Notes: a model not told the origin generated them from the letters alone. A DNA stretch of 48,337 nt from an uncultured Muribaculaceae bacterium (GCA_910586975.1 CAJUKX010000020.1:1-48337), one strand, 5' to 3'; numbered from the stretch's first letter, positions 8,546-18,055 are shown. Numbers and translations are program-made.

Positions 8546-9958
8546 ATGAAACGCAATTATCTCTCTTTTCTCTTTTCTGCAATTTTAATTGTCTTTGCCT
8601 TGGGCTCTTGCATCGAGGACGGTTTCACCACATCCCCGTCCGACCAGCCCGTTTTCTCAACCGACACCCTCGACATGGGTGTCATATTCACCGAACAAGC
8701 TTCTACCACCCACCGCTTTACGGTGTATAACCGCGCCGATAAGTCGCTGAATATCTCGCATATATCCCTATCGGGAGAGAATGCCGGGTATTTCAGGCTT
8801 AATGTCGACGGATTCAGCGGCAAGAGTTTTGACAACGTTGAAATCCGTGCCAACGACTCTATCATAGTGTTTGTGGAGACTACACTGCCCGCCAACGGCG
8901 GCAACCTGCCCGTGCAGATTGATGCCTCGCTTGACTTCCTGACCAACGGTGTGAGCCGGTCGGTGATCATTGCCGCCAGCGGCCGCGACGTCACCCGCCT
9001 GTATGCGCATACCGTGACTGAATCCACCACACTGAGTGCCGACAAGCCTTATCAGATTTTCGACTCGCTTGTAGTGGCTCCCGGTGCCGTGCTCACTATT
9101 CCGGCAGGTGCGGAGCTGTTTTTCCACGACAAGGCGTCGATGATAGTCCACGGCACGCTCATAGCCCGTGGCGAGTGCGGCAACGAAATCACCATGAGCG
9201 GCGACCGCACCGGCAACGTGGCCGCCGACATATCGTTTGACATAATGTCGCGCCAATGGGACGGCCTGCATTTCACGCCCTCATCCACAGCCAACGAGCT
9301 GAGCTACGTGCATCTGTGCAACACCACCAACGGTGTAACCGTCACAGGCCCGGAAGAGTCAGACTTATCTGAGGCTGATTACACGCTGCTGCTTATAAAC
9401 TCGCGTCTGCGCAACTCGGGCAACTACGCCCTTGAGGTGCACAATGCCAACCTGAGCGCATACGGAACAGAGATAGCCGAGGCTGCCTCGGGCGCACTGC
9501 TGCTCGACGGCGGCAGCCACATCATAAACCACTGCACGCTCACCAATTACTATCTGTTTTCGGCACTACAAGGCCCCATATTGCAATTTACCGAAGACGA
9601 TAACGAAACTCCCACTCCGGCCGCCGAGATATCCAATACCATAATCTACGGCCTGGGGCGCGACATATCGCACGGCGACCTCACCGGCACCGACATATAT
9701 CTGCGCTCGTGCCTGCTGAAGAGTGCCGGCGACGACGATGATAATTTCATCGAATGTCTGTGGGACACCGACCCGATGTTCTACACCGTGCGTCAGGACT
9801 ACTTCTTCGACTACCGTATACAACCCGAATCAGCAGCCATAGGCGCCGCCAATCCCGCCCTTACAGCCCCGCAATCAGCATCAGACCGCTATGGCCTGCC
9901 GCGCGGTGCTGCGCCCGATCTCGGAGCCTACGTATTCAATCCCGACCTGCAACAATGA
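8546..9958 (+). CDS. Surface or periplasmic lipoprotein with beta-helix-like repeats
   Basis: The 470-residue product starts with a lipoprotein signal (MKRNYL, hydrophobic core, lipobox ALGSC with the acylated Cys at residue 22). An Ig-like region of about 100 residues (STDTLDMGVIFTE, YNRADKSLNIS) follows. A right-handed parallel beta-helix-like part comes next: VLTIPAGAELFFHDKASMIVHGTLIARG, then repeated N-rich turns. The C terminus ends GLPRGAAPDLGAYVF, which is common in such lipoproteins. It overlaps the PorT-like gene by 4 bases and leads the T9SS gene run, so a role in the cell envelope or T9SS is plausible but unproven. Confidence 0.75.
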   Translation: MKRNYLSFLFSAILIVFALGSCIEDGFTTSPSDQPVFSTDTLDMGVIFTEQASTTHRFTVYNRADKSLNISHISLSGENAGYFRLNVDGFSGKSFDNVEIRANDSIIVFVETTLPANGGNLPVQIDASLDFLTNGVSRSVIIAASGRDVTRLYAHTVTESTTLSADKPYQIFDSLVVAPGAVLTIPAGAELFFHDKASMIVHGTLIARGECGNEITMSGDRTGNVAADISFDIMSRQWDGLHFTPSSTANELSYVHLCNTTNGVTVTGPEESDLSEADYTLLLINSRLRNSGNYALEVHNANLSAYGTEIAEAASGALLLDGGSHIINHCTLTNYYLFSALQGPILQFTEDDNETPTPAAEISNTIIYGLGRDISHGDLTGTDIYLRSCLLKSAGDDDDNFIECLWDTDPMFYTVRQDYFFDYRIQPESAAIGAANPALTAPQSASDRYGLPRGAAPDLGAYVFNPDLQQ

Positions 9959-10716
9959 ATCACAATACTGCCCGTCATCACATACGCCCAATGTGGGTAA
10001 GCGGCTTCATTATGGCAGTCGCCGTACTGTTTGCCGTCCTCACACCCGCAGCCGCATCGGCCGCGAGGCTTAACGACAAGATAGAGAACCGCCCCTACGC
10101 CGACCTGCGCCGCTGGCATCTCGGTTTCTCGATTGGCGTCCATACCCAAGGGCTGAGGTTTGCCCACAACGGCTTCATAACCGACGACGGCCAGCAATGG
10201 CGCGCCGAGCAGGTGAACTATCAGCCCGGATTCTCGGTGAGCGGCCTTATATCGCTGCGCCTTAACACCTACTTCTCGCTGAGATTCTCGCCCGGTATGA
10301 TGTTTGGCAGCCGCGACATACGTTTTCTCGACATAAACAACGGCACCGAAGAACGCCAGAACATAAAGTCGACCTACGTCACCCTGCCCATCGACCTTAA
10401 GTTTGCCGCCCAACGTGTGCGCAACGCCCGCCCGTATCTGGTGGGTGGTGTGATGCCGGCATTCGACGTATCGAAAAAGCGCAACGACCTGCTCAAGCTG
10501 TCATCATCCGACATGTTTATCACCGTAGGCTTCGGCTGCGACTTCTATCTGCCCTATTTCAAACTCATCCCCGAGCTGAAGTTCTGCTTCGGGCTGCGCG
10601 ATGTGCTCGTACACGACCGCCCCGAGCTGGCCGACGACCCCTCGCGCTACAAGTACACGCAATCCATCTCCAAAGCCACCTCAAAGATGATTTGCCTAAC
10701 ATTCTACTTCGAATAG
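9955..10716 (+). CDS. porT: PorT-like outer-membrane beta-barrel protein of the type IX secretion system
   Basis: The start is the ATG overlapping the lipoprotein stop (ATGA). The 253-residue product has a signal peptide (hydrophobic stretch ending AAASAARL) and then alternating beta strands with PorT-family features such as LGFSIGVHTQGL, SLRFSPGMMFGSR, KSTYVTLPIDLKF and RPYLVGG, ending in the aromatic FYFE typical of barrel proteins. PorT is an outer-membrane component needed for type IX export in Porphyromonas. The gene is followed after 4 bases by porP, so coexpression is likely. Other small Bacteroidota barrels of the same family are the main alternative. Confidence 0.78.
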   Translation: MNHNTARHHIRPMWVSGFIMAVAVLFAVLTPAAASAARLNDKIENRPYADLRRWHLGFSIGVHTQGLRFAHNGFITDDGQQWRAEQVNYQPGFSVSGLISLRLNTYFSLRFSPGMMFGSRDIRFLDINNGTEERQNIKSTYVTLPIDLKFAAQRVRNARPYLVGGVMPAFDVSKKRNDLLKLSSSDMFITVGFGCDFYLPYFKLIPELKFCFGLRDVLVHDRPELADDPSRYKYTQSISKATSKMICLTFYFE

Positions 10717-10720
10717 AATC

Positions 10721-11737
10721 ATGAACCGCCACAACCACAGCATATTCCGCCTTTTGATTCTTACAGTGCTCGGCGCCATGGCCGCCGTGTGTCCGCAGGT
10801 ACTGTCGGCGCAGACCGATGCGCAGCTCACCCAGTACTATCAGGTGCCCACGCTCTACAATCCCGCGGCTGTAGGCTCGGCAGGCGACTTCATCTCGATC
10901 CGCGCCGCCGGACGCCTGCAGTGGGTAGGCATAGACGGTGCTCCCAAAACCTTCCTTGGCACGGCCAACATGCCTTTCAAGCTCTTCAACAAGCGATTCG
11001 GTGCCGGTATTGTGGTACAACAGGAGTCGATAGGTCTGTACAAATCGCTGAACTTTGCCGCCCAGTTGGGCTTCAAATTCAAGAAATTCGGCGGCGAATT
11101 CACCGGTGCGCTCCAGTTTGGTCTGTATGACCAGCGCTTCAACGGCTCGGACGTCTACATTCCAGACCAGGACGACTTCCATCAGGGCACCGACGACGCC
11201 ATACCCACCACCGACATCCACGGCTCGGCCCTCGACCTGGGCGCCGGCCTGTATTTCAACGCCCCCAAGTGGTATGCGGGCATCTCCATGACCCACCTGT
11301 CGTCGCCCACAATCAAGATGGGAGGCGAGAACGACGGCTCCACACAAGGCTCACAGCAAAATATCTACGAATTTAAGGCTCCGCGCACACTTTATTTTAC
11401 GGCCGGATGCAATATTCCGCTGAAAAACACGTTATTTGAATTGATGCCGTCGATGCTGGCAAAGACCGATTTCACAAATACCACAGCCGAAATCACAGCC
11501 CGCGCCCGATACAATAAGTTCATCTCCTTTGGCATTGGATACAGATGGGACGATGCCGTAGTTGCCACTATAGCCGCCGAAATCAAGAATTTCTTCATAG
11601 GCTACAGTTTCGACTACGCCACTTCATCAATCCACTCCGCATCATCGGGGAGCCATGAGATTGTAGTAGGGTACTCATACAAGCTGAATCTCGGCGAGAA
11701 AAACCGCAATCGCCACCGCAGCATCCGCATCATGTAG
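10721..11737 (+). CDS. porP: PorP/SprF-family type IX secretion outer-membrane protein
   Basis: The 338-residue protein has a signal peptide ending near VLSAQTD and then the family hallmark: AQLTQYYQVPTLYNPAAVGS, IRAAGRLQWVGIDGAPKTF, and FGAGIVVQQESIGLYKS. Many beta strands end with VVGYSYKLNLG, consistent with an outer-membrane barrel. PorP/SprF proteins are attached to the T9SS and help anchor or export specific cargo. It lies between the PorT-like gene and gldK, the same order as in other Bacteroidales por/gld clusters. Confidence 0.9.
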   Translation: MNRHNHSIFRLLILTVLGAMAAVCPQVLSAQTDAQLTQYYQVPTLYNPAAVGSAGDFISIRAAGRLQWVGIDGAPKTFLGTANMPFKLFNKRFGAGIVVQQESIGLYKSLNFAAQLGFKFKKFGGEFTGALQFGLYDQRFNGSDVYIPDQDDFHQGTDDAIPTTDIHGSALDLGAGLYFNAPKWYAGISMTHLSSPTIKMGGENDGSTQGSQQNIYEFKAPRTLYFTAGCNIPLKNTLFELMPSMLAKTDFTNTTAEITARARYNKFISFGIGYRWDDAVVATIAAEIKNFFIGYSFDYATSSIHSASSGSHEIVVGYSYKLNLGEKNRNRHRSIRIM

Positions 11738-11776
11738 TTCTATATCACACAATTCTCTTCATACCAATCATTTGCT

Positions 11777-13240
11777 ATGACTTACAGCCACAAAATATCT
11801 CCCCTGGCGCTTTTCGTCGCTTCCATGCTGCTGATGGCGCTCGCATCCTGTGCTTCCGGTTCACGCTCGGCCACCGGTGGCGAAGTTACAGGTGTCGGTG
11901 GCACCTCTTTCACCGAACCCACACCCTACGGCATGGTGCTCGTAGACCGCGGCTCCATGAAAGTAGGTGTTAACAAACCCGATTCGGCATGGAATCTCGA
12001 AGCCGATGCACGTGGCATCAGCGTCGACGGTTTCTGGATGGACGAGACCGAAACCACCAACGGCAAATACAAACAATTTGTGTTCTGGGTACGCGACTCA
12101 ATCATACGCGAACGCCTGGCCGACCCTGCCTACGGCGGTAATGAAGAATTCAAAATCGAAGAAGACCGCGACGGCAATCCCATCACTCCCCGCCTTAACT
12201 GGAACAAGCCCATACCTTGGCGCAACCCCAACGAAGACGAGGAACGCGCCATACAGAGCGTATATCGCACCAATCCCATCACCGGCATAAAGGAACTCGA
12301 CGGCTCTCAGCTCAACTACCGCTACGAGGTGTACAACCACACCGAAGCGGCCCGCCGACGCAACCGCCTTGACCCCTCGCGCCGCGACCTCAACACCGAC
12401 CGCCCCGTGGCCACCGATATGCCCACCATATCCAAGGACACCGCATATATCAACGACGACGGTCGCATCATACGCGACGTCATAACCCGCCCCCTGAGCG
12501 GCGAATACGACTTCCTCAACACTTACATTGTAAACGTATACCCCGACACCACCGCATGGGTCAACGACTTTGAGAACGCTTACAACGAACCGTATGTGAG
12601 AATGTACTTTTCGCACGGCGGCTACACCGACTACCCCGTGGTAGGTGTGAGCTGGGAGCAGGCCAACGCATACGCCAACTGGCGTACCGACTTCCTGCGC
12701 CGCGCCCTTGGCCGCGACGGTGTGTACATCGAACCCTACCGTCTGCCCACCGAGGCCGAATGGGAATTTGCAGCCCGCGCCGGCGTTGACGAGAATATGT
12801 ATCCCTGGGACGGCGACCTGGCCCTGAGCGAAGACAAAGGTTGCTTCTATGCCAACTTCAAGCCCGGCGAAGGCAATTTCGTGCGCGACGGCCACATAAT
12901 AACATCGCGTGTAGGCACCTACGCGCCCAACGACTTCGGCCTGTACGACATGGCCGGTAACGTGAGCGAGTGGACCTCAACGGCCTACACCGAGAGCATC
13001 AACCGTCTGACCTCGGATCTCAACCCCGAATACCGCTACGACGCCGCTCCCACCGACCCCTACAAGCTCAAGCGCAAGATTGTGCGCGGCGGTTCGTGGA
13101 AAGACGTGGCCCACAACATACGCTCAGACCTGCGTATGTGGGAATATCAGAACGAACAGCGCTCATACATAGGCTTCCGCTGCGTGCGCTCGCAGATCGG
13201 CTTTGCCCGTGGCAACAAACTTAAGACCAATAAAAAATAA
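11777..13240 (+). CDS. gldK: T9SS ring lipoprotein GldK/PorK
   Basis: The 487-residue lipoprotein has lipobox ALASC (Cys25) and a formylglycine-generating-enzyme/SUMF fold: DRGSMKVGVNKPD, ISVDGFWMDETETTNGKYKQF, YPVVGVSWEQANAYANWR, RLPTEAEWEFAARAG, FGLYDMAGNVSEW and a C-terminal GGSWKD with GFRCVRS. In the T9SS, PorK and PorN form a large ring under the outer membrane. The SUMF fold is structural in this family, not an active sulfatase modifier. A long insertion (about residues 125-280) is present. gldL follows after 15 bases. Confidence 0.92.
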   Translation: MTYSHKISPLALFVASMLLMALASCASGSRSATGGEVTGVGGTSFTEPTPYGMVLVDRGSMKVGVNKPDSAWNLEADARGISVDGFWMDETETTNGKYKQFVFWVRDSIIRERLADPAYGGNEEFKIEEDRDGNPITPRLNWNKPIPWRNPNEDEERAIQSVYRTNPITGIKELDGSQLNYRYEVYNHTEAARRRNRLDPSRRDLNTDRPVATDMPTISKDTAYINDDGRIIRDVITRPLSGEYDFLNTYIVNVYPDTTAWVNDFENAYNEPYVRMYFSHGGYTDYPVVGVSWEQANAYANWRTDFLRRALGRDGVYIEPYRLPTEAEWEFAARAGVDENMYPWDGDLALSEDKGCFYANFKPGEGNFVRDGHIITSRVGTYAPNDFGLYDMAGNVSEWTSTAYTESINRLTSDLNPEYRYDAAPTDPYKLKRKIVRGGSWKDVAHNIRSDLRMWEYQNEQRSYIGFRCVRSQIGFARGNKLKTNKK

Positions 13241-13255
13241 CCCCTGTACACTACT

Positions 13256-14083
13256 ATGGGAAAAGTCCAAAAATATCGCCGTGGTATCGGCGCCTTCATA
13301 TCAAGCGAGAACGGACAACGTTTCTTCAACTTCGCCTATTCAATCGGTGCGGCCATCGTAATATGGGGCGCATTGTTCAAGATTCTTCACCTGCCCGGTG
13401 GCAACGCCCTGCTGTCTATAGGTATGGGTACGGAGGTACTGATGTTTGTGCTCACAGCATTTGACCGTCCGCCGCGTGAATACCAGTGGGAACAGGTCTT
13501 CCCGGCCCTCAAAGGTGAAGGCCAGCCCATAGAGGGTGGAATAGGCGGTGCCGGCGTCACCCAGACCATACTTGTCGATGCCGAGGGCAATCCGGTGTAC
13601 GACGCCCAAGGCAGCGTGGTATACGGCGGCACAGCACAGCCGGCTCAGGTGCAGGGTGCTCAGGTAGACATGGGTGGCGCTCAAGAGGCCTCGCAGGCTC
13701 TCACCGAGCATCTGTCAACTCTGGCGCAGGACATGCAGGCTCTGCACGAAACCACCTTGGCCCTCAACGAAGTAAGCTCAACCCTCAACCGCAACATCAC
13801 CTCGCTCAACACACTCTACGACCTGCAACTGCGCTCTATCACGACTCAGCTGCACAACCTCGACAATGCCGCCCAGGGTATAGCCACGATAAGCGATTCG
13901 TATGCCCGTACCGCGGCACAGTCGCTCGCATGCAGTCAGGAAACCGAAAAGATGGCCCATAACATAGCACAGCTCAACGCCATATACTCGCGCATGCTCA
14001 CGGCCATGATGCCTCAGCAGCCCTTTGCAGCTCCCGCACAGGCACCGGCTCAACCCGACCCCTCGGCACAGCCCGCAGTTTGA
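13256..14083 (+). CDS. gldL: T9SS inner-membrane motor protein GldL/PorL
   Basis: The 275-residue protein has two transmembrane helices near the N terminus (about 23-46 and 50-67), with Glu60 inside the second in IGMGTEVLMFVL. By family knowledge this is the position of the essential proton-coupling glutamate. A Pro/Ala/Gln-rich and coiled-coil cytosolic part follows. GldL pentamers surround a GldM dimer and use proton flow to power T9SS and gliding. The tail is Ala/Pro/Gln rich. gldM starts 44 bases later. Confidence 0.92.
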   Translation: MGKVQKYRRGIGAFISSENGQRFFNFAYSIGAAIVIWGALFKILHLPGGNALLSIGMGTEVLMFVLTAFDRPPREYQWEQVFPALKGEGQPIEGGIGGAGVTQTILVDAEGNPVYDAQGSVVYGGTAQPAQVQGAQVDMGGAQEASQALTEHLSTLAQDMQALHETTLALNEVSSTLNRNITSLNTLYDLQLRSITTQLHNLDNAAQGIATISDSYARTAAQSLACSQETEKMAHNIAQLNAIYSRMLTAMMPQQPFAAPAQAPAQPDPSAQPAV

Positions 14084-14127
14084 TAGATAAGCGTTAACAT
14101 TTGTTACTAAACAACCTATAAATAAAT

Positions 14128-15696
14128 ATGGCAGCAAATTCAGCCCGGCTCTCCCCTCGTCAGAAGATGATAAACCTCATGTATATCGTCCTCACTGCCA
14201 TGCTCGCTCTCAACGTGTCAAGCGATGTGCTCGACGGATTCACCCAGGTACACCAGGGCCTGAACCGATCGAACCAGAATGTCGCTACCCGCAATTCAGC
14301 CATATTCGCACACATCGAGGCCTTCGCCAACCAGAATCCCGACAAGGGACGCTCGTGGTATGAGAAAGCCGTGCAGGTAAGACAGGCCACCGACTCGCTC
14401 AACTCGCTCATCGACTCGCTCAAATACAAGATTGTGCGCAAGGCCGACGGCGACGATGCCGACCCCGACAATATCATAAGCCGCGACGACCTCGAAGCCG
14501 CAGCCGTGGTAATGCTCAATCCCGCCAATCCGCTTGGAAAACAGCTGCGCCTGTCGGTCGACAATTTCAGAGAATACATCACCACTTTCATACCCGACTC
14601 GGTGAAGCGCTCCAATATCAACGATATACTGAATACCACCGCAATACTGAGAAAGGGCAACCTCACTCCACAGACCTGGGAAGAGAGTAAGTTTGACCAG
14701 CAGCCCGTAGTGGCCGCGGTGACTCTGCTTTCCAAGCTGCAAAACGACATACTCTATGCCGAAGGCGAGGCACTCAACACTCTGTACAACCAGATTGACG
14801 CCGGCGACACCCGCGTTAACTCGCTCGCAGCTCATGTATTGCCCCAATCGCGTACCATAATGCGCGGCACACCCTACTCGGCTACCATACTGCTGGCCGC
14901 GGTCGACACCACCGCCCGCCCATCAATCACCATCGGCGGCAAAGAACTTCCCGCAGGCGAGAATACATATGAATTCACCCCTAACGCCACCGGAACATTC
15001 ACATACGAGGGCTTCCTGTCGGTTCCGCACGACGACGGCACCGTAACACGCCACCCGTTCAAGTCGGAATACACCGTCATCGAACCCACAGCCACCGTAT
15101 CGGCCACTATGATGAACGTGCTCTATGCCGGTATCGACAATCCCATCTCCATATCTGTGCCCGGTGTGCCCAATTCATCAATCAACGCAAGCATCACCGG
15201 CGGAGGGTCGCTCGTACGATCGGGCGACACATGGATAGCACGCCCAGGCGCTCCGGGTCAGGAAGCCACCATCAACGTCACCGCCAATCTCGACGGCCGT
15301 CAGGTGCAGGTGGCAGCAATGCCCTTCCGTGTGCGCAAGCTGCCCGATCCCACTCCGTACATCACCATTGCCACAGCCGACGGCGGCACCGACTCATACA
15401 AAGGCTCGCGCCCCGTAGCCAAGGCTCTTATACTGAAGTCAAGCGGCATACAGGCTGCCATTGACGACGGACTTCTCAACACACCGTTTAAGGTGCAGTC
15501 GTTTGAAACAGTATTCTTCGACTCTATGGGCAACGCCATGCCCGAAACCTCAAGCGGCTCGGAATTCACCCCCCGCCAGCGTCAGGCTATACAGCGCCTG
15601 CAACGCGGCAAGCGGTTCTATATAACACGCATCAAGGCCGTGGGACCCGACGGCACCACCCGCACCCTCGCCCCTATGGAAGTTATAATCAACTAA
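14128..15696 (+). CDS. gldM: T9SS motor protein GldM/PorM
   Basis: The 522-residue protein has one N-terminal transmembrane helix (about residues 13-32, KMINLMYIVLTAMLALNVS) and a large periplasmic portion with the GldM domains: a helical D1 (SSDVLDGFTQVHQGL and on) and Ig-like later domains (RPSITIGGKELPAGENTYEF, TVIEPTATVSATMMNVLYAG, GRQVQVAAMPFRVRKLPDPTPYI). It links the GldL motor to the PorK/N ring. The family position and length are typical, and it lies 36 bases ahead of gldN. Confidence 0.93.
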   Translation: MAANSARLSPRQKMINLMYIVLTAMLALNVSSDVLDGFTQVHQGLNRSNQNVATRNSAIFAHIEAFANQNPDKGRSWYEKAVQVRQATDSLNSLIDSLKYKIVRKADGDDADPDNIISRDDLEAAAVVMLNPANPLGKQLRLSVDNFREYITTFIPDSVKRSNINDILNTTAILRKGNLTPQTWEESKFDQQPVVAAVTLLSKLQNDILYAEGEALNTLYNQIDAGDTRVNSLAAHVLPQSRTIMRGTPYSATILLAAVDTTARPSITIGGKELPAGENTYEFTPNATGTFTYEGFLSVPHDDGTVTRHPFKSEYTVIEPTATVSATMMNVLYAGIDNPISISVPGVPNSSINASITGGGSLVRSGDTWIARPGAPGQEATINVTANLDGRQVQVAAMPFRVRKLPDPTPYITIATADGGTDSYKGSRPVAKALILKSSGIQAAIDDGLLNTPFKVQSFETVFFDSMGNAMPETSSGSEFTPRQRQAIQRLQRGKRFYITRIKAVGPDGTTRTLAPMEVIIN

Positions 15697-15732
15697 GACA
15701 CACTCTACGACAGACTCATAACATACTCATAT

Positions 15733-16899
15733 ATGAATCATCTCCGTCACATCCTCGCTATAGCAGCGATTATCATATCCACCCTGGCCGCATCAGCCCA
15801 AGACGCTTCATCGAGCGCTTCGGCTCCGGTGCGCCGACGTGCCACCGACCGCAATGCGCGTCAGCAGACCGACAATGCCATATCGCAGCGCATGCAGAAT
15901 CAGTTCTCGACCTCCGACCCTCTCACCTCAGGGCTGTCTGAAGCCGACCTGCAGTATCTGCGCATCATCTACCGTCAGCTCGACCTCACCAAAGATGCCA
16001 ACGCTCCGCTCTACTTTCCCGAGCAGCCAATCGACGGCTCTGAAAACCTGTTCCGCATAATCATGAAACTGCTCGTAGACGGCAGTCTGCCCGCATACGA
16101 ATATCTTGACGGACGCGAGGTGTTCACCCCCCAGTATCAGGTGAAAGTGAAGGATGTGCTCGACCGCTTCTATATACCTTACACCGAGGCCAAAGGGTCG
16201 ACAGAGAAGAATCCAAAGTTCCAGATAGACGAGGCCGACGTACCCACCAACGAAGTCCTCACATACTACATCATAGAACGCTGGACATTCGACACACGCC
16301 ACAACCGTCTGCGCCCCACCGTAGAGGCAATATGCCCGGTGCTGCACCGTGCAGGCGACTTCGGCGGCGATGCCGTGCGCTATCCCATGTTCTGGATCAA
16401 GTACTCCGACATACGCCCCTACCTCACCCAGCAGGCCATATTCACCTCTGACGACAACAATCTGCCCACCTCGTCATACGACGACTACTTCACTATGACC
16501 CGCTACAGCGGCGACATATACAAAACCCGCAACCTGCGCAATCAGTCTATGGCACAGCTCTATCCCGATGCCGAAGACCGCCAGCACGCCCAGGATTCCA
16601 TACAGAACCGTCTCGACACTTTTGAGAAACGCCTTTGGACTCCCACCCGCGAGGAACTTCAGGCAGAACAAGAGCGCCGCGATTCAATAGCAGCCGCGGC
16701 AGCCGACACCCTCTCGCTCGACGAGCCGGCAGCTCAATCAGTACGTTCTTCAAGAGCCGCACGCTCGGTACGTGCCGAAAAAGCTACCAACAAACGCTCT
16801 ACCAAGACCTCAACCAAGAAAAAGAAACCAAAACAGATAAAGGAATCATCAGCATCCCGCTCATCATCAGCGGTACGCTCAGTCCGTAGACGCAAATAA
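15733..16899 (+). CDS. gldN: T9SS ring protein GldN/PorN with a basic C-terminal tail
   Basis: The 388-residue periplasmic protein has a signal peptide (LAIAAIIISTLAASAQD) and the GldN domain: LSEADLQYLRIIYRQLDLTKDANAPLYFP, FRIIMKLL, VLTYYIIERWTFDTRHN and YPMFWIKYSDIRPYL. It pairs with GldK in the T9SS ring. The last roughly 55 residues (from about 335) are unusually rich in Lys, Arg, Ser and Ala and end RRRK, beyond the conserved domain. It is the last gene of the run and a hairpin follows at 16920-16953. Confidence 0.92.
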   Translation: MNHLRHILAIAAIIISTLAASAQDASSSASAPVRRRATDRNARQQTDNAISQRMQNQFSTSDPLTSGLSEADLQYLRIIYRQLDLTKDANAPLYFPEQPIDGSENLFRIIMKLLVDGSLPAYEYLDGREVFTPQYQVKVKDVLDRFYIPYTEAKGSTEKNPKFQIDEADVPTNEVLTYYIIERWTFDTRHNRLRPTVEAICPVLHRAGDFGGDAVRYPMFWIKYSDIRPYLTQQAIFTSDDNNLPTSSYDDYFTMTRYSGDIYKTRNLRNQSMAQLYPDAEDRQHAQDSIQNRLDTFEKRLWTPTREELQAEQERRDSIAAAAADTLSLDEPAAQSVRSSRAARSVRAEKATNKRSTKTSTKKKKPKQIKESSASRSSSAVRSVRRRK

Positions 16900-16919
16900 T
16901 CTACCTATGATAAAACCCG

Positions 16920-16953
16920 CAGAGGCCGCGCCATTATAATGGTTCGGCCTCTG
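16920..16953 (+). terminator. Hairpin terminator of the gld operon
   Basis: CAGAGGCCG pairs with CGGCCTCTG, with a further CATTATAATG palindrome in the loop. There is no long T run after it, which is common in Bacteroidota. It lies between gldN and the convergent DUF1016 gene and may act on both strands. Confidence 0.65.
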
Positions 16954-17005
16954 TCTGTTAATGAGCTTATCTGATGGAGTCAGAAATGATTATCAAACAG
17001 TTTTT

Positions 17006-18043
17006 TTATTCTTCCCTCTCTATAATTCCTTGAACCAAGCGCCTCAATTCATCTCGATTTGGAAGATATAGCTGATATTTGGATACAAATATATTACTAT
17101 CCATGCCGTAGGTGGCATATTCAACAACAAGTTCGTTTTTTGAATGCCCCAACACTATGCCTATTGGCTTGTTGTCATCGGGCTGAGATACTTCATTTGC
17201 AAAATATCCCAAATACATATTCATCTGACCAATGTCATAATGTTTTACTCCCGAACGCTTCAGATCAATTAAAACATAGCATTTTAGTATAGCATGATAG
17301 AAAACCAAATCCACATGATAATGCCTGTTTCCTATTTGAATAGGATATTGTTCGCCTATGAATGCAAATCCCTTCCCCAATTCAAGCAAGAATTTCTGCA
17401 TATTATCAATCAATGCCTTTTCAAGACTTGATTCTGAATATTGCCTTTCTTCCGGTATTCCTAAGAATTCTAATACAAACGTATCTTTTACGGCATCTTG
17501 TGGATGTCGAATTACTTGTCCTTTCGCAGCCAGTTCAAGAATACCTTTCTTGTCTTGACTTTGAGCAAGTCGCAAGAAAAGGCCAGAGTCTATTTGACGG
17601 CGAAGAGTACGAACTCCCCATCGCTGAGATATACACTCATTTTCATAGAATTGTCGTTCCAAGTTGTCATCAAGTTCTAACAACTCGCACCAATGAGACC
17701 AACTCAATTTTCCAGACACTGTCTGGAATTTTGGGTAAAACAAATAGAGTCGCCTCATATTGTGAAGATTAGACAGGCTATATCCTTTTCCAAGCCTTAA
17801 TGTCAGTCGCTTTGACAAATTACGCATCAGGCCTTCACCATAGGAAGCTCTCGCCTGACCATTCTGTTCAAATTCAACGATGTATTCCCCTATATGCCAA
17901 TTCGTAGTTACAAGTGTATCGTCTATTTGTTGCATGATTTTACCTTTGGCCTCGGAAACCAAAGAAACGATACGCTCTACAAGGCTCTCAAATGCAGAGT
18001 CGTCATTGGAAGATATGTGTGGAAGTATGTCCGATGAATTCAT
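17006..18043 (-). CDS. DUF1016 / YhcG-family PD-(D/E)XK nuclease-like protein
   Basis: The 345-residue protein has the two parts of the YhcG family. An N-terminal DUF1016_N region (about 15-150) includes ARASYGEGLMRNLSKRLTLRLGKGYS, NLHNMRRLYLFYPKFQT and LSWSHWCELLELDD. A C-terminal PDDEXK-like domain (about 165-335) includes LGKGFAFIGEQYPIQIGNRHYHVDLVFYH, LKCYVLIDLKRSGVKHYDIGQMNMYLGYF and PIGIVLGHSK. The D(x)n(D)LK pattern fits the nuclease core. These genes often sit in accessory islands, so a nucleic-acid or defence role is possible. Here it is alone, and its base use is more AT-rich than the gld genes, which suggests transfer. Confidence 0.85.
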   Translation of the reverse strand: MNSSDILPHISSNDDSAFESLVERIVSLVSEAKGKIMQQIDDTLVTTNWHIGEYIVEFEQNGQARASYGEGLMRNLSKRLTLRLGKGYSLSNLHNMRRLYLFYPKFQTVSGKLSWSHWCELLELDDNLERQFYENECISQRWGVRTLRRQIDSGLFLRLAQSQDKKGILELAAKGQVIRHPQDAVKDTFVLEFLGIPEERQYSESSLEKALIDNMQKFLLELGKGFAFIGEQYPIQIGNRHYHVDLVFYHAILKCYVLIDLKRSGVKHYDIGQMNMYLGYFANEVSQPDDNKPIGIVLGHSKNELVVEYATYGMDSNIFVSKYQLYLPNRDELRRLVQGIIEREE

Positions 18044-18047
18044 CTTG

Positions 18048-18055
18048 CAAATATA
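18048..18055 (-). promoter_or_regulatory. -7 element overlapping the start of the DUF1016 gene
   Basis: On the minus strand TATATTTG ends 4 bases before the ATG at 18043, so transcription should begin at or beside the start codon. The mRNA would be leaderless or nearly so. Confidence 0.45.

Noticed and set aside
8332..8730. 132-residue open frame upstream of the lipoprotein gene
   Set aside because: It starts inside the trxA terminator and overlaps the lipoprotein gene, whose lipobox and long frame are clear.
12098..12895. 265-residue minus-strand open frame opposite gldK
   Set aside because: gldK is clear on the plus strand, and the opposite product is low-complexity Val/Gly/Ala.
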